From assembly GCA_027310665.1 (NCBI GenBank), contig DAIDAJ010000016.1, positions 1 to 33,708 of the forward strand: a DNA stretch of 33,708 nt, given 5' to 3'. The notes beneath the pieces were generated by a model. It worked only from the letters and a program-made list of their open reading frames with translations, had not been told where the DNA came from and did no database searches. The position numbers were made by a program, and so were the translations under genes. Positions 9,460 to 17,714 of this stretch are shown piece by piece. The DNA comes from Sideroxydans sp. (lineage in GTDB: Bacteria; Pseudomonadota; Gammaproteobacteria; Burkholderiales; Gallionellaceae). Numbering within the stretch: position 1 is the first letter of the stretch; each line of letters starts with the position of its first letter.

Positions 9460-9725
9460 GGCGTACCCGCCATCGAACGGCGTGTCGCCAGTCTGGCCAT
9501 TTTCCCGGCCTGGATCGTGAATTTTTCTACCGGATTGCTCTCGCGCATCGCGCCGTTGTTCCGCATATGTGTATGAAAAGGATACTCCATCTTCCGCGCT
9601 TTACGCGCAAGCTCACCTGCGCTCCCGGCCCGGCCGATTGTGCCGAACGGCCAAATGCCGTTGCCTGGCGCACGCCTGCCAAGGCGCGGGGATGGACGAT
9701 CGTGAGGATGGAAGACCAATTGGAT
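9460..9725. other. Intergenic region between tRNA-Pro and the GGDEF-EAL gene
   Basis: 266 bp without a convincing gene. A minus-strand open frame starting at an ATG near 9590 ends with a TGA overlapping the GGDEF-EAL ATG (ATGA). It would encode about 44 residues (MEYPFHTHMRNNG...). I see no good ribosome binding site and no recognisable domain, so I do not call it. The promoter of the GGDEF-EAL gene is probably here. Confidence 0.4.
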
Positions 9726-9802
<77 letters not shown>

Positions 9803-9807
9803 CTCAT

Positions 9808-9825
9808 GCAGGCCAGCCGGCCTGC
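9808..9825. terminator. Short perfect hairpin between ispB and tRNA-Pro
   Basis: GCAGGCC and GGCCTGC form a perfect 7-bp GC-rich stem with a 4-nt loop, 8 bp after the ispB stop and 5 bp before the tRNA. It has no U-run on either strand, so it may be a weak terminator, a pause site, or a processing signal for the tRNA transcript. Confidence 0.4.
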
Positions 9826-9832
9826 GGTGAAA

Positions 9833-10795
9833 CTAAAATTGCCGCGTTGCGGCAAAGTTTGCCAATTCTAACAGACACTGCTTGTATTTAGAATCGGCAA
9901 ACGCGGCGATGGACGCGCAAGCCGCCTCGGCCTCGCGCAGCGCCTGCTGCCGGGTGAAGTCGAGCGCCCCGGTATCGCGGATGATCGCCAGCACTTCGGC
10001 GAACTTGCCCACATCGCCCTGTTCGATCGCGGCACGCACCACGCCCGCCTGTGCGCTGGTGCCGTGCCGCATCGCATGGATCAATGGCAGCGTCGGCTTG
10101 CCTTCGGCCAGGTCGTCGCCGAGATGTTTGCCGGTCTGCGCCTCGTCGGCCGAATAATCCAGCACATCGTCGATCAGCTGGAACGCAGTGCCGAGATGCA
10201 TGCCGTATCTGGATGCCGCTTCTTCCTCGGCGGCGGAAGCGCGGCCGAGGATCGCGCCGAGCCGCATCGCAGCTTCGAACAGCTTGGCGGTCTTGCAATG
10301 GATGACGCGCATGTAATTGGGCACATCCACGTCCGCATCGTGGCAGTTGAGCAGTTGCAGCACCTCGCCCTCGGCGATGACGTTGGTGGCATCGGCCAGC
10401 GTCTGCATCACGCGCATCTCGCCCACCTCGACCATCATCTGGAACGAACGCGAATACAGGAAATCGCCGACCAGCACACTGGCAGCGTTGCCGAATAGCG
10501 CGTTGGCCGTCTCGCGCCCGCGGCGCAACTCGGATTCATCCACCACGTCATCGTGCAACAGGGTCGCCGTATGGATGAACTCCACCACTGCCGCCAGGTC
10601 ATGGTGGTGTTTGCCGTGATAACCGAAGGCTTGCGCGGACAGCAGCACCAGCGCCGGGCGCAGGCGCTTGCCGCCGCTGTTGATGATGTATTCCCCGACC
10701 TGGTTGACCAATGCCACTTCGGAATGCAGACGTGCCCGGATCACCGCATCCACCGCTGCCATATCCGATGCGAGTAATTGCTTGAGGTTTTCCAA
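9833..10795 (-). CDS. ispB: Octaprenyl diphosphate synthase (trans-polyprenyl synthase)
   Basis: A 320-residue protein. The first Asp-rich motif is LLHDDVVDESELRRG and the second is FQLIDDVLDYSADE, both required for Mg-diphosphate binding in polyprenyl synthases. GGKRLRPALVLL near residue 41 binds the allylic or IPP substrate. The sequence follows IspB closely (ASVLVGDFLYSRSFQMM, VIAEGEVLQLLN). It makes the octaprenyl side chain of ubiquinone, which fits the ubiA gene about 13 kb away in this window. The start is a TTG at 10795 preceded by AGGAAG at proper spacing. No ATG exists upstream in frame. Confidence 0.95.
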   Translation of the reverse strand: MENLKQLLASDMAAVDAVIRARLHSEVALVNQVGEYIINSGGKRLRPALVLLSAQAFGYHGKHHHDLAAVVEFIHTATLLHDDVVDESELRRGRETANALFGNAASVLVGDFLYSRSFQMMVEVGEMRVMQTLADATNVIAEGEVLQLLNCHDADVDVPNYMRVIHCKTAKLFEAAMRLGAILGRASAAEEEAASRYGMHLGTAFQLIDDVLDYSADEAQTGKHLGDDLAEGKPTLPLIHAMRHGTSAQAGVVRAAIEQGDVGKFAEVLAIIRDTGALDFTRQQALREAEAACASIAAFADSKYKQCLLELANFAATRQF

Positions 10796-10880
10796 AAATA
10801 CTTCCTATTCTGAATATCCAGTGTTAAACGGCGCCTATACGCGCTCTTTTCGGGAACGCACATTGTCGCATAAAGCCGTC

Positions 10881-12146
10881 CTACCTGATAACAGGCTCGC
10901 TGCGCCGCAGGTAGAGCCCCATCCCCACACCGGCCACACTGAGCGCGACCACGTAATGCGCCGGGGCCAAAGTATCGAAACGCAACATCAGGCTCACCAG
11001 CACCGGCGTCAGTCCGCCGAACACGGCATAAGCCACGTTGTAGGCGAAGGACAGGCCGGAGAAACGCACGGCCGGCGGGAACAGCTTCACCGCCACGCTG
11101 GGAACCACGCCGATCACACCGACGAAGAAGCCGCTGAGCGCATACAGCACATTGATATCGGCCGGCGCGACACTCATCCGGCTGTAGAACAGCCACGACG
11201 TCGCCCCCAGCCCCACGCAACCCGTCGCCAGCACGCGCCCCGCGCCGAAACGGTCCGCCAGCGCGCCGAACGCGATGCAGCCTGCGCTCAGGAACAGGGT
11301 CGCAATGCTGTTCGCCTGCAGCGCGATCGCGGCAGGCACTGCAAACAGCTTCTGCACCAGCGTCGGTGTCATCAGGATCATCACCACGATCGCGGCAGAC
11401 AGCAGCCAGGTCATCAGCATCGTGAGTATCACCGCCGGACGGTGTTCGCGCACCACCGTCTTCAGCGGCAACTCCTCGGCCAGTTGCTGCCGTGCCTGCA
11501 TTTCCCTGAACACCGGTGTTTCATGAAGGTACTGTCGCAGCCACACCGAGACCAGCCCGAATACGCCGCCCAGAATGAAGGGTATGCGCCATCCTTCCGC
11601 CAGCAATTCAGCGGGCGAATAGGAACGGGTGACGACGCCCGCCACCAGCGAGCCGAGCAGGATGCCGCCCGTCAATCCCGCAGTCAGCGTGCCGCAGGCG
11701 AAACCCACATGGCGCTGGGGCACGTGCTCGGAGACGAACACCCAGGCACCGGGCACTTCACCACCGATGGCCGCGCCCTGGAACACGCGCAAGGCCAGCA
11801 ACATCAGCGGCGCCCATATACCTATCACCGCATATGTCGGCAACAGGCCGATAGCCAGCGTCGGCACCGCCATCAACAGGATGCTCAACATGAACATGCG
11901 CTTGCGTCCGAACAGGTCGCCAAAATGCGCCATCACGATCCCGCCCAGGGGACGGGCCAGATAGCCTGCCGCAAAGATCCCGAACGTTTGCGTCTGGCTC
12001 AGCCAGTCCGGCATATCGGGCGGGAAGAACAGCTTGGAGATCGCCCCCGCGAAAAACACGAAGATGACGAAATCGTAGAATTCCAGCGTACCGCCCAAGG
12101 CGGCAAGCCCCAGCGTGCGATAGTCGTTACGGGTCAAACTAGGCAT
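10881..12146 (-). CDS. MFS transporter of the metabolite:H+ symporter (MHS, ProP-like) type
   Basis: A 421-residue protein with about 12 membrane segments. N-terminal features are typical of the MHS group: LGGTLEFYDFVIFVFF near residue 17, YLARPLGGIVMAHFGDLFGRKR around 62-83 (the MFS loop 2-3 motif), and RVFQGAAIGGEVPGAWVFVSEH near 118-140. Members import organic acids, betaine or proline with protons. The substrate here is not apparent. Its ATG lies inside the end of the preceding membrane protein gene (8-nt overlap), which makes it the last gene of the glycan cassette, although its function may be unrelated to glycan synthesis. Confidence 0.88.
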   Translation of the reverse strand: MPSLTRNDYRTLGLAALGGTLEFYDFVIFVFFAGAISKLFFPPDMPDWLSQTQTFGIFAAGYLARPLGGIVMAHFGDLFGRKRMFMLSILLMAVPTLAIGLLPTYAVIGIWAPLMLLALRVFQGAAIGGEVPGAWVFVSEHVPQRHVGFACGTLTAGLTGGILLGSLVAGVVTRSYSPAELLAEGWRIPFILGGVFGLVSVWLRQYLHETPVFREMQARQQLAEELPLKTVVREHRPAVILTMLMTWLLSAAIVVMILMTPTLVQKLFAVPAAIALQANSIATLFLSAGCIAFGALADRFGAGRVLATGCVGLGATSWLFYSRMSVAPADINVLYALSGFFVGVIGVVPSVAVKLFPPAVRFSGLSFAYNVAYAVFGGLTPVLVSLMLRFDTLAPAHYVVALSVAGVGMGLYLRRSEPVIR

Positions 12147-12741
12147 GCTTGTTACCTCTCCATCGCGATAATCCTGTCCTCAATTGCACCCCCAGCGCGT
12201 AAACCGCCAGCCACGGATCGAGCAGATAGTCCCATAGATTGGGCGATTCGTACCAGCCCGCGCTCCACGCCGCCACGGCCAGGGCGACGCATAACGCGAG
12301 CAGCATGGAGTAACGCAAGCCGGACCAGACCGCCAGTCCCAGCAGCACGGCCATGAACCACAGATTGCCGTAACCCAGGCGATAGGGATCGAACATGCCC
12401 AGACCCAAGGCAAGCGGGTAGAACAGGACGGCCGCGATCAGGACCGCCCTCAGCATCGCATGGCGGTCCTGATCTGCGAACATCGCTCTGCCGGAGAATG
12501 AACGCACCACTCCCAGCGCCAGCAATACCAGCGTGGAGATACTCAGGTCGCCTGTCATGCCGCGCACGAAGCCCGCCGCCGTAACACCCCACAACGGGAT
12601 CGAAACGACGACGATCGCAGCGCCCAACACGCCTGCCCGCCTCGGCATCGGCAATGCTTTCACTCGCGGCAGGCGTGCCAGCAGCGCGACGATGGCAAGC
12701 GTGATTCCAAACAACCCGGTCAGGTCAGTGTCCAGTTGCAT
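12139..12741 (-). CDS. Polytopic membrane protein of unknown function
   Basis: A 200-residue, very hydrophobic protein with six or seven predicted membrane segments (for example GVLGAAIVVVSIPLWGV, ISTLVLLALGVV, LRAVLIAAVLFYPLALGLG, LWFMAVLLGLAVWSG). It ends in a short basic tail (RWRGNKHA). I recognise no catalytic motif. The start at 12741 overlaps the sialidase-like gene by 17 nt and its end overlaps the MFS gene, so it is co-translated with the cassette. A role in handling the surface glycan or lipid carrier is possible but only inferred from position. Confidence 0.75.
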   Translation of the reverse strand: MQLDTDLTGLFGITLAIVALLARLPRVKALPMPRRAGVLGAAIVVVSIPLWGVTAAGFVRGMTGDLSISTLVLLALGVVRSFSGRAMFADQDRHAMLRAVLIAAVLFYPLALGLGMFDPYRLGYGNLWFMAVLLGLAVWSGLRYSMLLALCVALAVAAWSAGWYESPNLWDYLLDPWLAVYALGVQLRTGLSRWRGNKHA

Positions 12742-14125
12742 TGTTGGCCTTCTTCAGATGACGGTTCAGCCAGAGCTGATCGAACATGACATGTTTGATG
12801 AACACTCTGTTCCAGGTATAGACGAGATGGATATCGCCGTTGTGTGCCTGGATCAGGTAGGGATAGGAGAACTCGAAGTTGCAGCCGCCATCCGCACGCA
12901 CTCTGGCCTTGGCGGAATCCACGTATTCGTCCAGCGTCGCTTCGGCCGCCGATGCAAGCCGCGCATCGGAATTCAGAACCAGGCCCTGCACGATATGCAT
13001 GCATTGCTTCTCGTCCAGTTTCTTGTCGCGTATCACGCGCATCTCTTCCAGGCGGCGCAGTTCCCTCCAATTGACGCCACCGTCAGTGGACAGCATCAGC
13101 GACAGACTGTCGCGGCCCTGCTCCTGATGGTTCAACACTGCCAGCAGCCTGCCGTCCGGCAGCGCCGTGGCCGACAGTGCCGCATCCGGATTGGGGAAGG
13201 AGGATTTTTCCACGCCGCTCCAGTGGCGACCGCCGTCTTCCGTGGTCAGGCTGCGGGCGAGGTGCGGATTGTCCTTGCCCGAGTAGCGGGTCAGTATCAA
13301 TGCATCGTTCGGGCTCTTCAGCAGCAATACCGGCTGCAGTGTGCCCTGTCCGGCGCTGGCCAGGCGCTGCTTGTCGATGACGTTGCCTCCAGCATCCAGG
13401 CGCAGGATCTCCGCGAACTTGCTGAACGATTCGTGATACACCGGCAAGCCCATCGAGCCGTCGGCATAAAGGAAAGGTGTGCCTTTCACCAGCGTGCTGA
13501 TGTTGATGAACGGCGAAGTGATCAGGCGGCGCGGCGCGCTCCAGGTCTCCCCCTCGTCGTTCGAGGTCATCATCGTGATGGAACTGCCCGCCCAGCCACC
13601 CAGCGACACCGTCACATAAAACAGGCGCAGGCTCCCGTCCGCCGCGCGGACCGCAACCGGGTTGCCCAGCTTGGATACATAGCGGTGCAGGGCACGCTGC
13701 GTGCCGGAACGGGTGGCCACCACTTGCTCGGCACCCCATTCGCCCTTGACCGGGTCGAATACCGCACTATCGATGGTCACATCCGATGCGCCTTCGCGAC
13801 TGCCGGAGAACCAGAACGCGCGCATGCGGCCGTCCTTGAGCTCCACCAGCGAGGATGCGTGTGTCTGCACATGCAGGCGAGAAGAAGCAAAGTGGCTCTC
13901 AAATCGGCCTGCGGTGACACTCGGCTGATCATCCCTGCGGAAGCGGCGCCTGCCTTTCTTTCGTACCGGCGACTTCTTCTCGGCAACGGGATGCACCGCC
14001 GGCGGATCGATGACAGGCAGCCGGAACCCGAAGGATGGGTCCGGCTGTTGCCAGGCCTTGTACATTCCTCCACCGAAAGCCAACGCGACGATGGCCAGCG
14101 TAATGGCGCGCTTGATATCCACCAT
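12725..14125 (-). CDS. Sialidase-like (BNR/Asp-box) exported protein
   Basis: 466 residues from the ATG at 14125, which overlaps the upstream stop as TGATG and has AAGGA 8 nt before it. An upstream ATG at 14134 adds three residues. An N-terminal hydrophobic segment (AITLAIVALAFGGG) is a signal anchor or signal peptide. HASSLVELKDGRMRAFWFSG and REGASDVTI mark the start of a BNR_2-type six-bladed propeller. Three Asp-boxes are visible: SNDEGETWSAP, TEDGGRHWSGV and STDGGVNWREL. No clear RIP motif is seen, so true sialidase activity is uncertain. It may be another glycosidase or a glycan-binding protein. Being sandwiched between an ArnT-like transferase and a membrane protein, it likely acts on a periplasmic or surface glycan. 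Confidence 0.82.
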   Translation of the reverse strand: MVDIKRAITLAIVALAFGGGMYKAWQQPDPSFGFRLPVIDPPAVHPVAEKKSPVRKKGRRRFRRDDQPSVTAGRFESHFASSRLHVQTHASSLVELKDGRMRAFWFSGSREGASDVTIDSAVFDPVKGEWGAEQVVATRSGTQRALHRYVSKLGNPVAVRAADGSLRLFYVTVSLGGWAGSSITMMTSNDEGETWSAPRRLITSPFINISTLVKGTPFLYADGSMGLPVYHESFSKFAEILRLDAGGNVIDKQRLASAGQGTLQPVLLLKSPNDALILTRYSGKDNPHLARSLTTEDGGRHWSGVEKSSFPNPDAALSATALPDGRLLAVLNHQEQGRDSLSLMLSTDGGVNWRELRRLEEMRVIRDKKLDEKQCMHIVQGLVLNSDARLASAAEATLDEYVDSAKARVRADGGCNFEFSYPYLIQAHNGDIHLVYTWNRVFIKHVMFDQLWLNRHLKKANNATGH

Positions 14126-15834
14126 CAACGGCATCCTTCCTTGTTCGCCTCAGGCATAGCGGGATCCGCAAATGCCGACTCGACCAGCAGCTCTTTCACG
14201 AACAGATGCCGGAAAACATCCCCTCCCAGCATCGCGCGCAACTCTTCAGGGCTTTGCCGTCCGCGTATCTCCAGCCTTTGTCCGATCACCCGGCAACCCT
14301 CGCAGGCGTCTGCGTCGAGCGGCAGCAGAAATGTGAACAAGCGGTAGCGCACCGCCAGTTCAGCCGGCTTCAGGTTCCAGTTCTCATCGTAACCATGCAC
14401 GCGCGCTTCCGGGAGCATGAAGCGATCCCCTTCGTCATGCGCACGAAAGTTGCACCCTACCCACACATCCTTGTCCCGGACATAGTGCCGGGCAGCTTCG
14501 CCGTATGTGCCGAGAGCGCCATCGAATGGCCGCAGGAAAGCCGCGAGGGAAAGAAACACGAGCAACACCACCACATTGATCGCGCTACGGGTGACGCGCG
14601 CAAAAAGCACCGCGAATATTGCGAGCGCCAGGGTCGTGCCCAATAGCAGCCAATACCCCCATCCGTACATTCCGGCTGCTTCATTCTGCAAGCCGTGGGA
14701 CAGGAAGGCCAGCAGCGCAAGCACTGCTCCGGACGCAACGAGTGTGAGAATAAATACCCAGCGCGGGATGCGCTGCCAGTTCAAGGCGCACAATACGGCG
14801 ACGCCTGGCATCGCTTCCAGCAGGTAGCGCGCCGAGCGCTGGCTGGGGACTGCGAAGACGACGAACAATACCGCCATCCAGATCCACAACATCTTTTCGG
14901 AATCACCGAGCTGGTATCGCTGCCGGTAAGCCACAAAGAACAAGGCCGCCACCGGGAATGCCAGCAGGCCCCCGTTCATGGGATAGCCCAGCAGCAGGGT
15001 CCAGATACTGCTTCCGCCCCACAACAGCTGGGCCCAGTAACCGGCGCCGTGCGCCTCGAATTTGCCCGCGTTCTCGCCGACCACGAATTCGCGCCATACC
15101 GATTGCGGATCGGGGTCGAGCGCGAACCATAGCGCGAACATGGACAGCGCCACGATGCCGGCCAATACCGGTTTGTAGGCGTCTTTCACGATGAACTCGC
15201 GCCATTGGTAACGACATTGGTGCAGATACCACCAGACCAGGACCAGTCCTATCGGCGCCAGCAAGGCGAAGGATTTGTACAGCAGGCCGATGCCGATCTC
15301 CAGGCCCAGCAACAGCGGCACGAACAATCTGGATTCGAAGCTGAACGGGCGCCAGTACAACAGCGTGAAGAACGGCAGGAAGAACCAGAACACCTCCGGC
15401 GGATTGACCAGGAACGGCCTGCCGTATCGGTAAGTGCTGAAAAAAGCGAGATAGGCCAGTGCCGCGATGAAACCATCATCCATCTGCCGCGACAGCTTCG
15501 CGGCCAGCAGGAACACCAGCAAGGCGGTGAGCAGCGTATAGATCACGCTGGGATAGCGCAGGTGCCACAAGTCCCAGTCCTGCCCCCAGTGGGTAGAGGC
15601 GATGCCCTGCCAGAACAGCAGGGGCGGCTTGGTGTTGCGCATGCCGTCAAGTTCGGACTGCAGCGGCAGCAGATGCCCGCTCGCTGCAGTCAGCCGCGTA
15701 ATGTGCTCATACGGGTATTCATCGCCATTTTTGGGGATGTGCTGGCTGTCGAGACCGTAGAAATAGGTGAATACGGCCAGCGCTATAGCCAAGACGTTCC
15801 ACAGCAGATGTACCCCCCCCAGCCGCCTGTTCAT
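14125..15834 (-). CDS. ArnT-like / GT39-GT83 family polyprenyl-phosphate-sugar glycosyltransferase
   Basis: A 569-residue integral membrane protein with about 11-12 hydrophobic segments, then a soluble periplasmic tail of about 130 residues. The first periplasmic loop carries the acidic motif KNGDEYPYEHITRL, followed by GMRNTKPPLLFWQGIA. This is the arrangement seen in ArnT and related GT-C enzymes, where the acidic residue is catalytic. These enzymes transfer a sugar from a polyprenyl-phosphate donor to lipid A, a glycan or a protein in the periplasm. The acceptor here is unknown. It overlaps GtrA upstream by 4 nt (ATGA) and the sialidase-like gene downstream. Confidence 0.87.
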   Translation of the reverse strand: MNRRLGGVHLLWNVLAIALAVFTYFYGLDSQHIPKNGDEYPYEHITRLTAASGHLLPLQSELDGMRNTKPPLLFWQGIASTHWGQDWDLWHLRYPSVIYTLLTALLVFLLAAKLSRQMDDGFIAALAYLAFFSTYRYGRPFLVNPPEVFWFFLPFFTLLYWRPFSFESRLFVPLLLGLEIGIGLLYKSFALLAPIGLVLVWWYLHQCRYQWREFIVKDAYKPVLAGIVALSMFALWFALDPDPQSVWREFVVGENAGKFEAHGAGYWAQLLWGGSSIWTLLLGYPMNGGLLAFPVAALFFVAYRQRYQLGDSEKMLWIWMAVLFVVFAVPSQRSARYLLEAMPGVAVLCALNWQRIPRWVFILTLVASGAVLALLAFLSHGLQNEAAGMYGWGYWLLLGTTLALAIFAVLFARVTRSAINVVVLLVFLSLAAFLRPFDGALGTYGEAARHYVRDKDVWVGCNFRAHDEGDRFMLPEARVHGYDENWNLKPAELAVRYRLFTFLLPLDADACEGCRVIGQRLEIRGRQSPEELRAMLGGDVFRHLFVKELLVESAFADPAMPEANKEGCR

Positions 15835-16331
15835 GGACGCTCGTTACTCGGCGGCTCGGCAGGCCGAACGAATTTCAGGCGGCCGAACGTCCATATGTCA
15901 TTGAGCACAAAGTTCAGGACGCTGGTCAACCCGATGGCGATGAGGTTGGCGATCTGGTAGAAGAAATGCGGTGCGAGCAGGTTGGTAAAGACGATCTGCA
16001 GGGCGATGCTCAGCCAGCATGCGAGCGTGTATTGCCAGAACTGCGCGATCCACGATTTGTGGTGATGCTGAGTGCGGTCGGCCCAGGTCCACAGACGGTT
16101 CCAGAAGAAGTTGTTCACGGTGGCGAGGAAGATGGCCAGCGCCAGCGACAGGTTGAGCTTGAGCTGGGTCGGCTGCACGCCGCTGAACAGATGTTCCTGC
16201 CCCAGATACAGGACGCCAAGATTCACCACCGTGCCCGACGCACCCACGGTGCCGAATTTCAGGAAGCGTTTGGAAAAGACGCGACGAAACAACGAAGCCA
16301 GCGAAAGGTGCAAATTCAGCAGCGTGCTCAT
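15831..16331 (-). CDS. GtrA family membrane protein
   Basis: A 166-residue protein with four membrane segments. KFGTVGASGTVVNLGVLYLG near residue 27 and ATVNNFFWNRLWTW near 75 are typical of GtrA/DPMS-like proteins, and the protein ends with FVLNDIWTFGRLKF. GtrA proteins assist translocation of undecaprenyl-phosphate-linked glucose or similar sugars across the inner membrane. Being fused by ATGA overlaps to an ArnT-like transferase (downstream) and a GT9 enzyme (upstream) supports a sugar-donor flipping role. The usual GtrB-type GT2 that charges the lipid carrier is not in this window. Confidence 0.9.
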   Translation of the reverse strand: MSTLLNLHLSLASLFRRVFSKRFLKFGTVGASGTVVNLGVLYLGQEHLFSGVQPTQLKLNLSLALAIFLATVNNFFWNRLWTWADRTQHHHKSWIAQFWQYTLACWLSIALQIVFTNLLAPHFFYQIANLIAIGLTSVLNFVLNDIWTFGRLKFVRPAEPPSNERP

Positions 16332-17545
16332 GCGGGGAATCCCTGCTGCAGCAATTCACGCGCCTTGACCAGCACCTGCGCCGGCGTGATCGACTGCAGG
16401 CACTGGTTGTTGCCGTCGCACGGCGAGTTGCGGTGGTTGTAGGCGGTCAGGCAGGGCGAACAGGACAGCGCGGTATACAGGCAATGGATATTGGGCGCCA
16501 GCGGACTGTACAGCGCCGGCGTCTCCGGCCCGAAGAACACCAGCGTGGGCAACGGGGTGAGCGCCGCGAACTGGCCCGGACCGCCGTCGTTGGTGACCAG
16601 CAGGGATGCGCGCTGAAAGATCGCCAGCAGATGTCGCACCGATTTGGTATAGCCCGTCAGGTCGATACACATCGGATGCCCGCAGTGCGCCACGATCTCT
16701 TGTGCCAGCGGCTTTGCATCGGGCAGGCCGATGAGCGCAATCGCATAGCCTTCCCGCAACAGCGCATCGCACAGCTGTTTGTAATTCCCGGGCGACCACG
16801 CGCGAATGGGCAGGATGCCGCCGTCCGGATAGACCAGCACCAGCTTCTTGTCTTTCAGGATGGGAAAATCGTCGTGCAGTTGCAAGGTGATGCGCGCGAC
16901 TTCTCCCTCGGCGAATTGCAACAGCGGCGGCGCGCCCACTTCGTGCGCGGCTGCCTTGGCCAGCGGCCGGCCCTCCGAGCCTATGGCGGCGACCATGGTC
17001 AGGAACTGCTGCGACAGATGGCGGTAAGGGTTGTACAGCACAGGCCGGCTGATGAAGGAACCGCGGTACAGACCTTCCTGCGTATGCGGCTGGAACCCCA
17101 CGTGGATCGCGGCTCCGGACAGATAGGAGAAGATCGCGCTGACCCGCGAGAACAGCTCGCAATCGATCACGACATCGAAGCCGGTGCGGCGCATGGTCAG
17201 GATCGCGCGTAGCGTGTCGGCCACGAAACCGCCCAATGATTTGTCCCGGATGGTGATGACGTTTTCCGGGGGCATCACACCCAGCAGATCCAGCACTTCG
17301 CGGTTCTTGGCGAACATCAGGATATGCAGGGAAGCCTCCGGGTAGCGCTTGCGCAGGTCGGCGAACATCGGCTGCGCCAGTACCAGGCTGCCCATCTCCG
17401 AGAGCAATACGATCAGGATGCGTCTGGGCTTCGCGACAGCCGGCTGGCCGAAGACCATTCGACGAACTCGTTCGAACAACGAAATTACCCAGCAGATCGG
17501 CATTCCGGCCCAATGGTCGACTGCGCGTTGGAATCTAATATTCAA
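16328..17545 (-). CDS. Glycosyltransferase family 9 (heptosyltransferase-like)
   Basis: A 405-residue cytoplasmic enzyme. RRILIVLLSEMGSLVLAQPM near residue 40 is the N-terminal Rossmann region. VLVYPDGGILPIRAWSPGNY and VTNDGGPGQFAALTPLPTLV, followed by FFGPETPALYSPL, are typical of the GT9 C-terminal donor-binding domain. A Cys-containing CSPCLTAY tail region is also common in the family. Members add heptose or related sugars to lipopolysaccharide core. The start is taken as TTG at 17545, because the N-terminus FQRAVDHWAGMPICWV looks conserved. An ATG at 17503 is the alternative. It is the first gene of the cassette and divergent from the kinase gene. Confidence 0.88.
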   Translation of the reverse strand: MNIRFQRAVDHWAGMPICWVISLFERVRRMVFGQPAVAKPRRILIVLLSEMGSLVLAQPMFADLRKRYPEASLHILMFAKNREVLDLLGVMPPENVITIRDKSLGGFVADTLRAILTMRRTGFDVVIDCELFSRVSAIFSYLSGAAIHVGFQPHTQEGLYRGSFISRPVLYNPYRHLSQQFLTMVAAIGSEGRPLAKAAAHEVGAPPLLQFAEGEVARITLQLHDDFPILKDKKLVLVYPDGGILPIRAWSPGNYKQLCDALLREGYAIALIGLPDAKPLAQEIVAHCGHPMCIDLTGYTKSVRHLLAIFQRASLLVTNDGGPGQFAALTPLPTLVFFGPETPALYSPLAPNIHCLYTALSCSPCLTAYNHRNSPCDGNNQCLQSITPAQVLVKARELLQQGFPA

Positions 17546-17652
17546 TGAAGAGTGTCCGGTAGTAGGGTTTTGGACTGCAGCAAGGCCGCGGCATTATCGG
17601 CGAAAGCACTGCTTTCAACAAGCCAGCCAGCACTCACATCGGCACCCTCCAG

Positions 17653-17682
17653 TTGTGGAACAGGGGCGTGTTCGTGTAGATT
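17653..17682 (+). promoter_or_regulatory. Possible sigma-70 promoter for kinase 1
   Basis: TTGTGG (17653-17658) and TAGATT (17677-17682) are separated by 18 bp, 32 bp before the kinase ATG, in the 169-bp gap between divergent genes. Each box matches four of six consensus bases, so this is only a candidate. Confidence 0.3.
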
Positions 17683-17714
17683 CTGTGCACTTCTTCACCG
17701 AGCAAACCACCAAA

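Noticed and set aside
5295..9576. Very long plus-strand open frames (615 and 883 codons) opposite the hypothetical and GGDEF-EAL genes
   Set aside because: They are antisense shadows of high-GC genes: rich in His, Gln, Arg and Asp, with no domain, and the minus-strand genes have clear motifs.
9456..9590. Possible 44-residue minus-strand gene overlapping the GGDEF-EAL start (ATGA)
   Set aside because: No convincing ribosome binding site, domain or hydrophobic profile; the overlap alone is not enough to call it.
12725..14125. Calling the BNR protein a true exo-sialidase with a gene symbol
   Set aside because: Asp-boxes are clear but a RIP motif and the arginine triad were not identified, so only sialidase-like is used.
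12533..14347. 604-codon plus-strand frame opposite the sialidase-like gene
   Set aside because: It has low-complexity composition and no motifs, and it crosses the boundary of several real minus-strand genes.
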